A stretch of DNA of 64,000 nucleotides, taken from NCBI RefSeq assembly GCF_030063475.1, contig NZ_JASIRT010000006.1:1-64000 (forward strand). Reading direction: 5' to 3'. The notes beneath the pieces are model-generated. The model saw nothing but the letters and a program-made list of their open reading frames with translations. It was not told the DNA's origin and did no database searches. Shown here in pieces: positions 48,449-58,196 of the stretch. Numbering within the stretch: position 1 is the first letter of the stretch; every line of letters starts with the position of its first letter. Both the position numbers and the translations under genes were made by a program. Origin of the DNA: Roseomonas sp. E05 (GTDB lineage Bacteria; Pseudomonadota; Alphaproteobacteria; Acetobacterales; Acetobacteraceae).

Positions 48449-48901
48449 TCAGAGGCCGTTCAGCTTGCGGAGCAGGCTGAGGAGGGTTTCACGCTCCTCG
48501 CTCGTCAGCGGGGCGGCCATGTCGCTCTCATATGTCTCGACGCAGGCCTTGAGAGAGGGCAGCAAGGCTGCGCCTGCGGGGCTGAGACACAGGGCCTGGG
48601 TGCGGCGGTCGCCGCTGACCGGCTGGCGTTCCACCAGCTGGCGCTCGGTGAGGCGTTGCATGGCGGGGCTGAGGGTGGACTTGTCCAGCGCCGCCGCATG
48701 GGCGAGCTGGCCGAGCGTGATGCCGGGATTGGCCTCCACCAGGCAAAGCAGGGCGAACTCGCTGGCGGTGACGCCCAGTCCGGCGATCGCCTCCGCGAAG
48801 CCCGTCTGCATGCGGCCATGGGCGCGGCGCAACAGATGCCCCAGCAGCCCCGGCAGGGGGCCGAGGTCGATCGGCTCCTGCCTTGCTCGCACCGTGTCCA
48901 T
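48449..48901 (-). CDS. MarR family transcriptional regulator
   Basis: MarR proteins are dimeric winged-helix regulators, often repressors released by phenolic ligands or oxidants. The 150-residue product has the usual helix-turn-helix region ITLGQLAHAAALDKSTLSPAMQRL (about 60–84) and the wing LVERQPVSGDRRTQALCLSPAG with the conserved DRR. It has two or three Cys, one in the dimer-interface helix. Its target is not clear: the neighbours are a 61-residue coiled-coil protein downstream and tamB beyond its 5' side (75 bases away, same strand). Confidence 0.9.
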   Translation of the reverse strand: MDTVRARQEPIDLGPLPGLLGHLLRRAHGRMQTGFAEAIAGLGVTASEFALLCLVEANPGITLGQLAHAAALDKSTLSPAMQRLTERQLVERQPVSGDRRTQALCLSPAGAALLPSLKACVETYESDMAAPLTSEERETLLSLLRKLNGL

Positions 48902-48975
48902 TCCAGCAACCTAGCGCACAATTCGGCGCCGCGGAACCATGCTGCCATGCACCGCAGAAGGGCTGGGGCCGAGGC

Positions 48976-51900
48976 TCAGTACTCGAATTCGTAGGAGAGC
49001 CCGACCCGCTCGCCGACCTCGCCGCCGGTGCTGCTTTCCAGCTTCAGGCGCGGCGTCAGCTCGACCTCGACGCCGACGCGCGGCCCGCCCTTGGTGCCCT
49101 GCTCGACCCCGACATAGACGCCCTTGCCGACATAGCCGCCGGCCTCCAGCGAGGGGTTCCCGACACTGCTGCTGTTGTCCCCGGAGCTGCTGCCGGTGTC
49201 ACTGGTGCTGCCGACACCCAGCCGGTCCAGCCCCAGCTTATCGGCGATCTTCCCGAAGAAGCCGCGTGATCCGCCGGGTCCGACGCCAGCCAGGCTGGCG
49301 GCACCACCGGCCAACTGCGCGATTTCGAAGGGCGAAAGCTTGTTCAGCGGACGGTTGAACAACAGCCGCGCCAGGATCTCGTCCTGCGGCATCTCGGGGG
49401 AGGAGCTGAAGGTGATCTTCGGGTCGTTGGCCGGCCCGGTGATCGAGACGGTGATGCTCACTCCCTGCGCCGTGGTGGTGGCGGTGAAGTCGAGCCGCGG
49501 CGTCATCGTGCCGTCGAAGGTCAGGCTGCCCTCGCTGAAGTTCAAGCGCCGGTCGAGCAGCTGGAAGTTGCCCCGGCGCAGGGTGAAGGCGCCATCCGGC
49601 TGCGGGTTGGCCGCGGTGCCGCCGATCGTCAGCGAGCCGCCCAACTCGGCGTCCAGGCCGCGCCCGCGCACCAGGATGGACTGCGGTGCCTCCACCTTGA
49701 TGTTCAGGGCGATCGGCGGGGCGGCTGGGCCGGGTGCCGGCGGCTTCGGCGCCGCGGCACCGCGCTCCCGCACCTCTCCGAGCGTCGGCACGCCGCCGCC
49801 CGGCAGGCTCTGCGGAATGGTGATCGCCACGCGCTGCAGCCGCACCGTGCCGCCCAGGGCCGGGCTGGTCTGCAGCGGCCCCGTGAAGCGCAGGTCGGCA
49901 TCCATCAGTGCGGTGACCAGCTCGCTCTGCAGCGGCGTGGCGTCGCGCGCGGTGATGTCGACCTCCATCGGAATGCCGGGCTGGAAGGGCTGGGCATTGC
50001 CGCGCATCGTGATGCGGCCGCTGCCGGCGCGGGCCACGAAATTCTCCAGCAGGATCTGGTCGCCCGCGGCGCGCACGCGGCCGGTGATGTTGGTCAGCCG
50101 CAACCCGTAGAGCGGGTTCCGCACCTCGCCATTCGCCAGCGTCGCGGTGCCGTTCAGCGAGGGCGCGCCAAGCGTGCCGGAGGCGCCGCCGTCGATGCTG
50201 ATGCGGCCCGCCACCTGGTTGGCGCTGCCGCCGAGAGTGGGCGCGGCCAGCGGCTGCAGGTTGGCCTGCCCGGTGACACGGGCGGAGAGCGGCGCGTCGG
50301 CGCCCGGCCCCTGCGGCAGGTTGGCCTCGGCATTGAGTGTCACGACGCTGCCCATCCGCAGGGCGGCATTGGCCCGCACCGCCCCGCTGCCGGCGCGATG
50401 CGCCTCGACGCGCAGCGTGGCGGCGGGCCAGCCGGCCGCCCAGTCGGCCCCGGTGCGCAGGTTGGTGCCGTTCAGCGTGGCGTTCACCTCCGGCGCGGAA
50501 ACCGGGCCGGTGATCCGCGCCTCGCCCACCACGGTGCCGGAGAGCGGCGGCTGCGGCGCGAACTGGTTGACCACCGAGGCGGGCAGGGCGGCCAGCGCGA
50601 CGCGGATATCGGCCGTGTCCGGCCCCCAGCGGCCGCTGATGGTGAAGTCGCCCGCCGGCTGGGCGGCCAGGCGCAACCCCGGGATCTCGATGGCACCATT
50701 GGGCAGCCGGCGGATGGTGGCGGGCTGGGTGAGCCGCACGCCCATCTCGCCCTGGCTGGCGTTGAAGGCGGCGATGTCGAGCCGCATCCCCTGGTCGGTT
50801 TGCGCGAACTGGCCGTGGCCCTGCAGGTTGGCCTGCGGCAGGTCGGCCTTGACGTTCCAGTCCAGCGCCGCGTTGCTTCCCTGGAGGGTGGCGTCCACCG
50901 CATAGGGCTGCCCGGCGAGCTGGAAGTTGCGCGTGGCGGCATGGGCATCCACCAGTTGCCGGCCGTCGGGCGCGGTCTCCAGCTTCGCCTCCACGCGCAG
51001 CCCGCCGGAGACAGGCTGGCCGATCAGCCCCGCGAGCGGCGCCAGGTTCTCCGCCGCCACGTTGAGGCCGCCGTCGAAGCGGGTGGTGGCGGTGTTGAAC
51101 ACGCCGTCGGCGGTGGCGTGGGCAGGGCCGAAATCAGCCTCGGCCTCGGTGAGGCGCACCAGGTCGCCGTCGCGTGCCGCGTGCAGCGCGACCGAGACCG
51201 GCTGGCCCTCCGCCTGGGCCGTCAGCCGCAGCGTGCCGGCCATGCCGCTCACCGAGGGCATTTCTGCGGTCAGGTCCAGCGCCTCGATCCGGCGCCCTGC
51301 GGCGACGAGCCCGGGGCTCTGCAGATGGGCGGCGATGGCCGGATCGGTGGCGGGGCCGGTGACATGCGCCTCCAGCGTGGCCGGGCCGGAAAGCTCGGGG
51401 CGCACCGCCTGCAGCTCGGGCACGGTAAGCTTCGCTGTCAGGTCGAGCTGGTCCCAGCCGGTGCCGCTGGCCTCCAGGGTCGCGCCGCGGCCACGCACGG
51501 TGAGGGAGTCGATGCGGAAGGCGGTGCCGGCATAGTCCGCCACCGGCTCCGGCCCCAGCACGCTGGCGAGCGGGTCCGGCCCGGTCAGCCCGTGCGGCCG
51601 CAGCGTCGCCTGGATCTGCTCGCCGTTGGTGACGCGGGCGTCGAGGTCGATGCTCTCCCAGCCGATGATCTGCGGCACCAGCGTGCCCAGGGCGGCGGAG
51701 GAGGCGATATGCGCCTCGGCCCGCAGCAGGTCGAGGTTGCCCTGCGCGGTGACCTCGCCGGCGGGAGCGGTAAGGCGCAGGCGGTTCAGAACCGGCTGCT
51801 TGTCGGCCGTGATGCCGCCGTCGAGGTCGAAGTCCACAGTGGCGACGGGCGGCGGGGCGAGGCTGGCCGGGGCGTCCAGATGGCCCTGCAGGGCCAGCGA

Positions 51901-52812
51901 GCCGCTGCCATCCGGCGCCATGGCCAGCCGGCCATTGGCCTGGAAGCCCGCCTGACCGCCGAAATCGGCGCTGGCGCGCAGGTCCGCGCCGCTCGGCGGG
52001 CCCTCCAGGTGCAGCGAGAGCTGGGCAGGGGCATCCGGGATGCGGAGCGCGGTGGCGAGCACGCCCTGCGGCGGCTCCTGCACCTGCAGGTCCACCAGCA
52101 GCTGCTGCTTCGGGTCCATGCGGAGCTTGAGGTCGAGCCGGCCTTCCGCTTCCAGCCGCTGAACCGCCAGGTCGGCGGTCAACGCCGCATCAGTGAGGCT
52201 TGCACTGCCGTTCAGCGACAGCGCGAAGCCGGGCGTGCGGCCATGCTCCTCCACTGTGGCGGCGACCAGCTCGCGCGGAATCTCGATGCGGGCCACCGAG
52301 AGCTTCTCCACGAAGAGATCGACCGGCAGGTCGGGCAGGCTGGGCAGCAGCGACTGGTTCTGCTGGTCGGGCGGCGGTGGCGCGGGCTGCTCGGCGCCGG
52401 CTTCCGGCAGACGCAGCAGCGCCATGCGGGCGGCGGTCAGCTCGGAGATGCGGAGGTCGCGCTTCAGCAGGGCGAAGAGGCCGAAGTTGAGCCGCACGTC
52501 GTCCAGCTCCAGCCATGGCCCCTTGGCATCGGCCATGGTCAGGCGGCTGAAGCTGATCGCGCCCGGGACCGGCCGCAGCCCCTCGATCTGCAGGCCCGGG
52601 ACAAAGCGCTGCAGCAGGCTGACGACCATGCGCCCCGCCGCGCCGGAGATCAGGCCCGGCTCCGGGGCCGCTTCCGCAGCCTGGGTATTCGTATCCTGGG
52701 TATTCGTGCCCTGGATATTCGTGCCCTCGGGCGCCGCCCCGGCGGTGAGCACCGGCAGGCCCAGGCCCAGAATCACCGCGGCAACGAGGGACCAACGGAA
52801 CACGCGGCGCAT
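48976..52812 (-). CDS. tamB: Translocation and assembly module subunit TamB
   Basis: TamB is an inner-membrane-anchored AsmA-like protein that spans the periplasm and works with TamA in outer-membrane assembly and probably lipid transport. The 1278-residue product starts with a signal anchor (about 5–26), then a short tandem repeat (GTNIQ GTNTQ DTNTQ), then a long beta-rich region of AsmA-like repeats. It ends in the conserved DUF490/TamB domain, with LARLLFNRPLNKLSPFEIAQLAGG near the end and a final Phe-Glu-Tyr. It begins in a one-base overlap with the tamA stop (TCAT on the plus strand). Confidence 0.93.
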   Translation of the reverse strand: MRRVFRWSLVAAVILGLGLPVLTAGAAPEGTNIQGTNTQDTNTQAAEAAPEPGLISGAAGRMVVSLLQRFVPGLQIEGLRPVPGAISFSRLTMADAKGPWLELDDVRLNFGLFALLKRDLRISELTAARMALLRLPEAGAEQPAPPPPDQQNQSLLPSLPDLPVDLFVEKLSVARIEIPRELVAATVEEHGRTPGFALSLNGSASLTDAALTADLAVQRLEAEGRLDLKLRMDPKQQLLVDLQVQEPPQGVLATALRIPDAPAQLSLHLEGPPSGADLRASADFGGQAGFQANGRLAMAPDGSGSLALQGHLDAPASLAPPPVATVDFDLDGGITADKQPVLNRLRLTAPAGEVTAQGNLDLLRAEAHIASSAALGTLVPQIIGWESIDLDARVTNGEQIQATLRPHGLTGPDPLASVLGPEPVADYAGTAFRIDSLTVRGRGATLEASGTGWDQLDLTAKLTVPELQAVRPELSGPATLEAHVTGPATDPAIAAHLQSPGLVAAGRRIEALDLTAEMPSVSGMAGTLRLTAQAEGQPVSVALHAARDGDLVRLTEAEADFGPAHATADGVFNTATTRFDGGLNVAAENLAPLAGLIGQPVSGGLRVEAKLETAPDGRQLVDAHAATRNFQLAGQPYAVDATLQGSNAALDWNVKADLPQANLQGHGQFAQTDQGMRLDIAAFNASQGEMGVRLTQPATIRRLPNGAIEIPGLRLAAQPAGDFTISGRWGPDTADIRVALAALPASVVNQFAPQPPLSGTVVGEARITGPVSAPEVNATLNGTNLRTGADWAAGWPAATLRVEAHRAGSGAVRANAALRMGSVVTLNAEANLPQGPGADAPLSARVTGQANLQPLAAPTLGGSANQVAGRISIDGGASGTLGAPSLNGTATLANGEVRNPLYGLRLTNITGRVRAAGDQILLENFVARAGSGRITMRGNAQPFQPGIPMEVDITARDATPLQSELVTALMDADLRFTGPLQTSPALGGTVRLQRVAITIPQSLPGGGVPTLGEVRERGAAAPKPPAPGPAAPPIALNIKVEAPQSILVRGRGLDAELGGSLTIGGTAANPQPDGAFTLRRGNFQLLDRRLNFSEGSLTFDGTMTPRLDFTATTTAQGVSITVSITGPANDPKITFSSSPEMPQDEILARLLFNRPLNKLSPFEIAQLAGGAASLAGVGPGGSRGFFGKIADKLGLDRLGVGSTSDTGSSSGDNSSSVGNPSLEAGGYVGKGVYVGVEQGTKGGPRVGVEVELTPRLKLESSTGGEVGERVGLSYEFEY
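52681..52725 (-). repeat. Three-copy 15-base tandem repeat in tamB
   Basis: Three consecutive 15-base units (52681–52695, 52696–52710, 52711–52725) differ by a few bases. They encode pentapeptides of the form (G/D)-T-N-(I/T)-Q just after the TamB signal anchor. Length changes would keep the reading frame, so copy number could vary between strains. Confidence 0.8.
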
Positions 52813-54707
52813 CAGAAAGCCTGCCCGATACCGACGTAGAAGCCAAAGGCAGCGTCGCCGCGCTCCTTGTTGAGCGGCACCGCGAAATCGGCGCGGATCG
52901 GGCCGATGCCGGTCAGGTAACGCACGCCGAGGCCCGCCCCGAATTTGAGATTGCTGAAGTCGGGTGTCGGGTCGCGGGTGACGGAGCCGGCATCCACGAA
53001 GGCCGCCATGCCCCAGGGGCCGCTGACCCGCTGGCGCAGCTCGACCGTGCCCTCGATCAGCGAAAGCCCGCCCGCCGGCTCGTCATCGGCGGTGCGCGGA
53101 CCGATGGACTGGTAGTCGTAGCCGCGCACCGAGCCGCCGCCGCCGGCATAGAAGCGCTTGTCCGGCGGCACGCCGCCGAAGGAGGCGCCGACGATGCTGC
53201 CCACCGCGCCGCGCAGCGCCAGGATGCTGCCCTTGTCGCCGGTGATGTCGTAGTAGGTGCTGACCTCGCCACGCAGCCGGGTGAACACGTTGCCCTCGCC
53301 GAGGCTGTAGATCGGGTTCACCAGGAAGGCGGCGCGCAGGCCGCGGCTCGGGTTGAGCGGGCTGTCCACATCGCTCCAGGCCAGTTGCCCGAGCAGCCCG
53401 AAGAGCTGGTAGTTCGTGGTGACCTCATCCTGCGTCACCCGGCTGAACTCGATCTGCGGCCCGAGGGTGACGGTCAGCTTCGGCGAGACTTTCCGCTCCA
53501 CCAGGGCGCCGAAGGTGAAGGCGTCGCGGTCATAGGCATCGAGCCGCTCGCGCAGCGCGGCGACGTCGAGGGTGAGCGTTTGGTTGCGGCCGGCGAACCA
53601 GGGGGTGCGCAGGCTTGCCTCCAGCTTGCCGCCGGTGTCGCTGGTGTCGCCCGTGGTGCCGAAGCGGTTGACCTCCGCCTCCAGCCGCAGCCGCTCGGCG
53701 CCGCCGAACAGGTTGCGATGCTCCCAATAGGTGCTGAAGGTCGGGCCGTACCGGGTCTCGTAGGCGGCGCTGAAGCCGATGGCATGCAGCGGCCGCTCCA
53801 GCACGGTGTAGGTGACGGGGAGGCGGCCCTCCTCGTTCAGCCGGTCCGCCGCGCGGGCACGCACCGTACTGAACACGCCGAGGCTGAGCAGATCCTGCCG
53901 CTTCTTCTCGATCTCCTCCTCGCTATAGACCTTCCCCTCCAGCGGCCGGACGACCCGGCTGACCAGGTCGCTGTCCGTGCGCTCCTCGCCGGTGACGCCG
54001 GGGCGGGCGAATTCGGCGCGCGGCCCGGCATCCACGGTGAAGGCCACCTGCATGGTGTGGGTGTCGTGGTCCACCGTGACGCGGCGGCTGATGTCCACGA
54101 AGGGATGGCCGGCATCCTTCAGGCGGGAGGCCATCTGGTTCTGCGCGTCGATGATCGGCTGGGCGCGGGCAGGGCTGCCCTTCTCCAGGCCGACCGGGCC
54201 CGCCTCCGCCAGCGAGGCGCCGGGCGACTTGGCCTCGGCGGTGATGGAATCGAGGCGGTACTGCGGCCCGTGGTCCACCGTGATGGCAAGGGGGATCGGC
54301 CCTTCATGGCTGGTCAGCCGGTCGGCCAGGCCGGGCGTATCCGGTGGCTCGCCGGCCACGGTGATGTCGGCCGTGCCGCCGTAGTAGCCCTCGGAGCGCA
54401 GCGCGTCGCGCATGTTGTCGCGGTCGGCCAGCGCGCGGCTGACCAGCCCGAAGGCATCCACCGGCGCGCGCTCGCGCAGCTGTTCCAGGGCCGAAGCGCG
54501 GCGGACGGCATCGTCCAGCGAGTCGTCGTCCGTATCGGGCAGCTCGACGGTGTATTCGACGGTGGATGCGTCCTCGGCCTCCCCTCCTGGCTGCGGCTCC
54601 GCCTTTGGCGCGTCCTGCGCGGCGGCGGGTGGCAGCAGGGTATGCGGCAGCGCCGCCAGCAGCGTGGCGGTCAGCGCGAGCCCGGGGAAGTGAGGTTTGA
54701 GGCGCAT
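52812..54707 (-). CDS. tamA: Translocation and assembly module subunit TamA
   Basis: TamA is an Omp85-family outer-membrane barrel that pairs with TamB. The 631-residue product has a signal peptide (cleaved near AAA-Q at about 31), an acidic linker, three POTRA-like domains (about 60–310) and a barrel. The Omp85 loop motif is GGGGSVRGYDYQSIGP, and the protein ends in a terminal Phe (GIGQAF). The ATG 54707 start is only 25 bases from the start of the divergent M20 gene. tamB overlaps its stop by one base. Confidence 0.94.
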   Translation of the reverse strand: MRLKPHFPGLALTATLLAALPHTLLPPAAAQDAPKAEPQPGGEAEDASTVEYTVELPDTDDDSLDDAVRRASALEQLRERAPVDAFGLVSRALADRDNMRDALRSEGYYGGTADITVAGEPPDTPGLADRLTSHEGPIPLAITVDHGPQYRLDSITAEAKSPGASLAEAGPVGLEKGSPARAQPIIDAQNQMASRLKDAGHPFVDISRRVTVDHDTHTMQVAFTVDAGPRAEFARPGVTGEERTDSDLVSRVVRPLEGKVYSEEEIEKKRQDLLSLGVFSTVRARAADRLNEEGRLPVTYTVLERPLHAIGFSAAYETRYGPTFSTYWEHRNLFGGAERLRLEAEVNRFGTTGDTSDTGGKLEASLRTPWFAGRNQTLTLDVAALRERLDAYDRDAFTFGALVERKVSPKLTVTLGPQIEFSRVTQDEVTTNYQLFGLLGQLAWSDVDSPLNPSRGLRAAFLVNPIYSLGEGNVFTRLRGEVSTYYDITGDKGSILALRGAVGSIVGASFGGVPPDKRFYAGGGGSVRGYDYQSIGPRTADDEPAGGLSLIEGTVELRQRVSGPWGMAAFVDAGSVTRDPTPDFSNLKFGAGLGVRYLTGIGPIRADFAVPLNKERGDAAFGFYVGIGQAF

Positions 54708-54732
54708 CGTCTTACGGGGTATGCCTTGTCAA

Positions 54733-55890
54733 ATGGATCCGACCCTTGCTGAAACACTGACCGGCTGGCGCCGGCATCTCCACGCCAACCCCGGCCTTAC
54801 CCTGCACGAGGGCCCCACCGCCGCCTTCGTCGTCGAGAGGCTGAAGGAACTCGGCGTCACCGATATCGTCCCCAATGTCGGTGGCCATGGGGTTGTGGCA
54901 ACCCTTCATCGGCCCGGCAGCAACCGCAGTGTCGGCCTGCGCGCCGACATGGACGCGCTGCCGATCGAGGAAGCGGCGCAGGATCTGCCCTGGCGCAGCA
55001 CCAATCCGGGCGTGATGCATGCCTGCGGGCATGACGGCCACACCACCGCGCTGCTGGGCGCGGCGGCGCTGCTGCTGCGGGACGAAAGCTGGAGCGGCAC
55101 GGTGCGCCTGGTGTTCCAGCCGGCGGAGGAAGGCGGCGGCGGTGCCGCCGCGATGGTCAGGGATGGTCTGTTCCAACGCTTCCCCATGGACCGGATCTTC
55201 GGCTGGCACAACTGGCCGGGCCTGCCCGCCGGGACCATCGCGGTGCATGACAGCGCGGTGATGGCCGCCGGCAACCGCTTCGAGATCGCCATCGAGGGCC
55301 ATGCCGGCCACGCCGCGCTGCCGCACCTGACGCGGGACCCGGTGGTGGCGGCCGGCCACGCCATCGTGGCCTGCCAGTCGATCGTCGCGCGCAGCCTCGA
55401 CCCGCTGGACACCGGCGTGGTCAGCCTGACCATGGTGCATGGCGGCGAGGCGCAGAACCAGATCGCTGCCCGTGTGCTGATCAGCGGCAGCATGCGTTTC
55501 GTGCGCGATGAGGTGGGCGAGCAGATCCGTACCGGCCTGCGCCGCGTGGCCGAGGGCGTCTCCGCCACCTTCGGCGTGAAGGCCGAGATGCGCATCCTCG
55601 GCGGCGTGCCGGTGACCCGCAACCATCCGGAGGAGCGCGAAATGGCGGCCGAGGCCGCTGCCGCCGTGACCGAGCTGCGCCGCGACGTCCCGCCGGCCAT
55701 GACGGGCGAGGACTTTTCGCACTTCCTGCACGAGGTGCCTGGCGCCTTTGTCTGGATCGGCAACGGCCCGGCCGAGGGTGGGCGCGAGCTGCACAACCCG
55801 CATTATGACTTCAACGATGCCGTCCTGCCGGTGGCCAGCGGCTACCTTGCAGAGACGGCGCGGCGTGCGCTGGCCCAGGCGCAGGACTGA
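54733..55890 (+). CDS. M20 family amidohydrolase (hippurate hydrolase-like)
   Basis: This is a metal-dependent N-acyl-amino-acid hydrolase. The 385-residue product has the metal motifs MHACGHDGHTTALLGAA, QPAEEGGGGAAAMVRDG and GWHNWPGLPAG, the dimerisation domain in the middle, and TGEDFSHFLHEVPGAFVWIGNG. The substrate is not clear. ATG 54733 is the start that gives the typical N-terminus (LAETLTGWRRHLHANPGLTLHE); ATG 54721 is an in-frame alternative. It is divergent from tamA across 25 bases. Confidence 0.92.
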   Translation: MDPTLAETLTGWRRHLHANPGLTLHEGPTAAFVVERLKELGVTDIVPNVGGHGVVATLHRPGSNRSVGLRADMDALPIEEAAQDLPWRSTNPGVMHACGHDGHTTALLGAAALLLRDESWSGTVRLVFQPAEEGGGGAAAMVRDGLFQRFPMDRIFGWHNWPGLPAGTIAVHDSAVMAAGNRFEIAIEGHAGHAALPHLTRDPVVAAGHAIVACQSIVARSLDPLDTGVVSLTMVHGGEAQNQIAARVLISGSMRFVRDEVGEQIRTGLRRVAEGVSATFGVKAEMRILGGVPVTRNHPEEREMAAEAAAAVTELRRDVPPAMTGEDFSHFLHEVPGAFVWIGNGPAEGGRELHNPHYDFNDAVLPVASGYLAETARRALAQAQD

Positions 55891-56055
55891 AGCGCCGGCG
55901 GCGGAACCCGGGCAGGCGTGGAGGGCCGGCATGGGTCTTCCAACGCAGCCCGGCCGTGGCGGTTGCAGGGCAGCCGCACCTCATGTGGGGGGGCGGGGTT
56001 GCGCCCGCTGGCGCTCCCCGCCGATGCTGCCGGCGTGAAGCCGGAAGGAAGCCGC

Positions 56056-56883
56056 ATGATCCCGCTCGTGCAGACGCCACGCATCAGCATTCCCAAGCTC
56101 GGTCTCGGCACCTGGAAGCTCGCCGGCGCCGAGGGCCGGGCGGCGGTGGAGAGCGCCCTGGCGCTGGGCTACCGCCATCTCGACACCGCCGACCGCTACG
56201 GCAATGAGGAGGTCGTCGGTGCCGCCATGGCCGCCTCGGGCGTGCCGCGCGGCGAGATCTTCCTGACCAGCAAGGTCTGGTGGGACAATCTGGCGCCGGA
56301 GGCGATCCGCCGCTCGCTGGAGGGTTCGCTGCGCAAGCTCGGCACGCCCTATCTCGACCTCTTCCTGGTCCACTGGCCCGCGCCGGAGATGGACCTGCCA
56401 ACGGTGGCCCGCACCATGCAGGCGGCGCGCGACGAGGGGTTGGTGCGGCGCTGGGGTGTCTCGAACTTCCCGCTCGGCCTGATGCGGCGGCTGGAGGAGA
56501 TCGGCGCCGAGCCGGCCTGCCTGCAGGTGGAGTACCACGCGCTCCTCTCGCAGCAGCGCCTACTGGACTGGTGCCGTCCGCGCGGCATCGTGCTGACCGC
56601 CTATTCGCCGCTCGGCCAGGGCGCGCTGGCGGAGCAGCCGGTGCTGCAGGAGATCGGCCGCAAGCATGGAGCGACTCCGCTGCAGGTGGCGCTGGCCTGG
56701 CTGCTGCGGCAGGAAGGGGTGGTCGTCATTCCCAAGGCGGCGCGGCGGCAGAGCCAGCAGGCGAACCTGGATGCCGTGGCGCTGGCGGCGAAGCTCGATG
56801 CGCAGGACGTCGCCGCCATCGACGCCCTGCCCAAGGACTGGCGCCGGGTGGACCCGGATTTCGGTCCGGACTGGGACGCCTGA
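56056..56883 (+). CDS. Aldo/keto reductase
   Basis: This is an NADPH-dependent reductase of carbonyl compounds with a TIM-barrel fold. The 275-residue product shows the AKR tetrad: Asp and Tyr in HLDTADRYGNE (about 36–46), Lys in TSKVWWDN and His in LFLVHWPAP. The NADP tail is VVVIPKAARRQSQQANLDA. It resembles the 2,5-diketo-D-gluconate reductase type, though the substrate is not certain. ATG 56056 has a GGAAGGAAG site; a longer frame from 55918 reads non-conserved sequence. Confidence 0.92.
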   Translation: MIPLVQTPRISIPKLGLGTWKLAGAEGRAAVESALALGYRHLDTADRYGNEEVVGAAMAASGVPRGEIFLTSKVWWDNLAPEAIRRSLEGSLRKLGTPYLDLFLVHWPAPEMDLPTVARTMQAARDEGLVRRWGVSNFPLGLMRRLEEIGAEPACLQVEYHALLSQQRLLDWCRPRGIVLTAYSPLGQGALAEQPVLQEIGRKHGATPLQVALAWLLRQEGVVVIPKAARRQSQQANLDAVALAAKLDAQDVAAIDALPKDWRRVDPDFGPDWDA

Positions 56884-56901
56884 GGGCCTGGGGGCGCGAC
56901 C

Positions 56902-57615
56902 TCAGGCCTCCGGCTTCGGTGCGTCCTCCAGCAGGGAGAGCCAGATCGGCTCCTTCACCTTGCCGAGGAAGGCGCGGTGCGCCTCCAGCTCCGCCGCGCT
57001 CGGCACGATCGGGCGCGGCGTGCGGGCGACGGGCCCGGCTTCGAGCTGGAGGGCGGTGGGGGCGGAAACCGCCGGCCGGCTGGCCAGTGCAAGCCCCGGC
57101 TGCTTGCCGCCCATCAGCTCCAGATAGACCTGCGCCAGCAGCTGCACGTCGAGCAGCGCGTTGTGCGAGGTGCGCATCGAGTTGTCGATGCCGTAGCGGC
57201 GGCAGAGCGCGTCGAGGCTGTTGGGCAGGCCGGGGAAGCGCTTCTTCGCCAGGGCCAGCGTGTCCACCATCCGCGCCCGATCGATGACGGTATGGCCGGC
57301 CTTCTTCAGCTCGAAGTCGAGGAAGCCGAAGTCGAAGGGTGCGTTGTGCGCCACGACCGGGTCGTCGCCGAGGAATTCCAGCATGGCGGGCGCGATCTCG
57401 GCGAATTTCGGCTTCCCGCGCAGCATCTCCCAGGTGAAGCCGTGCACCTTCGCCGCCTCCTCGGGCACTTCGCGCTCGGGGTCGATCAGCACGTGGAAGG
57501 TGCGGCCGGTGGGGACGAGGTTGACCAGCTCGACCGCCGCGACTTCCAGCACGCGGTCGCCGGTCAGCGGATCGAAGCCGGTGGTTTCGGTGTCGAGCAC
57601 CAGGGCGCGGCTCAT
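56902..57615 (-). CDS. dnaQ: DNA polymerase III subunit epsilon
   Basis: DnaQ is the 3'–5' proofreading exonuclease of the replicase. The 237-residue product has DEDDh motifs: Asp8 and Glu10 in LDTETTGFD, Exo II in [17 protein letters not shown], and Exo III in [21 protein letters not shown]-terminal tail of about 60 residues is typical for the DnaE-binding part. ATG 57615 overlaps the coaE stop (ATGA), making aroE–coaE–dnaQ a compact operon. Confidence 0.96.
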   Translation of the reverse strand: MSRALVLDTETTGFDPLTGDRVLEVAAVELVNLVPTGRTFHVLIDPEREVPEEAAKVHGFTWEMLRGKPKFAEIAPAMLEFLGDDPVVAHNAPFDFGFLDFELKKAGHTVIDRARMVDTLALAKKRFPGLPNSLDALCRRYGIDNSMRTSHNALLDVQLLAQVYLELMGGKQPGLALASRPAVSAPTALQLEAGPVARTPRPIVPSAAELEAHRAFLGKVKEPIWLSLLEDAPKPEA

Positions 57616-58196
57616 CGGAACCTCTCCAGCAGGCGCCGGATCGCCCGGCGCGCATGGGCGCGGGACAGGCCGGTGCGGATGACGAAATCGGCGCGCCGGC
57701 GCTTCTCGGCATCGGGCGTCTGGCGGGCCAGGATGGCGGTCAGCCGCTCCGGCGTCATGCCGCGGCGGGCCAGCACGCGGGCGCGCTGCACGGCCGGCGG
57801 CGCCGAGACCACGACGACGGCGTCGCAGCGGGCCTCGCCACCGGTCTCGAAGAGCAGCGGGATGTCCAGCACCACCAGTCGCCGCCCCTCGCGCCGGGCG
57901 CGGCCGAGGAAGCGACGCTCCTCCGCCCGCACCAAGGGGTGCACGATGCCCTCCAGCTGCTTCAGCGCCGCCGGATTGCCGAGCACCGCGCGGCGCAGGG
58001 CCTCGCGGTCCACCGCGCCATTCCGCACGCTGCCGGGGAAGGCGGCGCCGATCGGTGCCACCGCCCGTCCGCCGCGTCCCTGCAGCCGGTGCACCGCGGC
58101 ATCGGCGTCGAAGACCGGTACGCCGAGGCGGCGGAAGGTGCCGGATGCCGTGGACTTGCCCATGCCGATGCCGCCGGTCAGGCCAAGGATCTTCAT
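57612..58196 (-). CDS. coaE: Dephospho-CoA kinase
   Basis: CoaE makes coenzyme A from dephospho-CoA with ATP, the last step of the pathway. The 194-residue product has the P-loop [12 protein letters not shown] (residues 4–15), [10 protein letters not shown] and [15 protein letters not shown]. It overlaps both aroE and dnaQ by four bases. It is relevant to the missing coaX candidate upstream of rnj, as the pathway needs some pantothenate kinase. Confidence 0.96.
   Translation of the reverse strand: MKILGLTGGIGMGKSTASGTFRRLGVPVFDADAAVHRLQGRGGRAVAPIGAAFPGSVRNGAVDREALRRAVLGNPAALKQLEGIVHPLVRAEERRFLGRARREGRRLVVLDIPLLFETGGEARCDAVVVVSAPPAVQRARVLARRGMTPERLTAILARQTPDAEKRRRADFVIRTGLSRAHARRAIRRLLERFR

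Noticed and set aside
50398-52839. An 813-codon plus-strand frame opposite tamB
   Set aside because: It is an Arg/Gly/Gln-rich shadow of the AsmA-like repeats of TamB.
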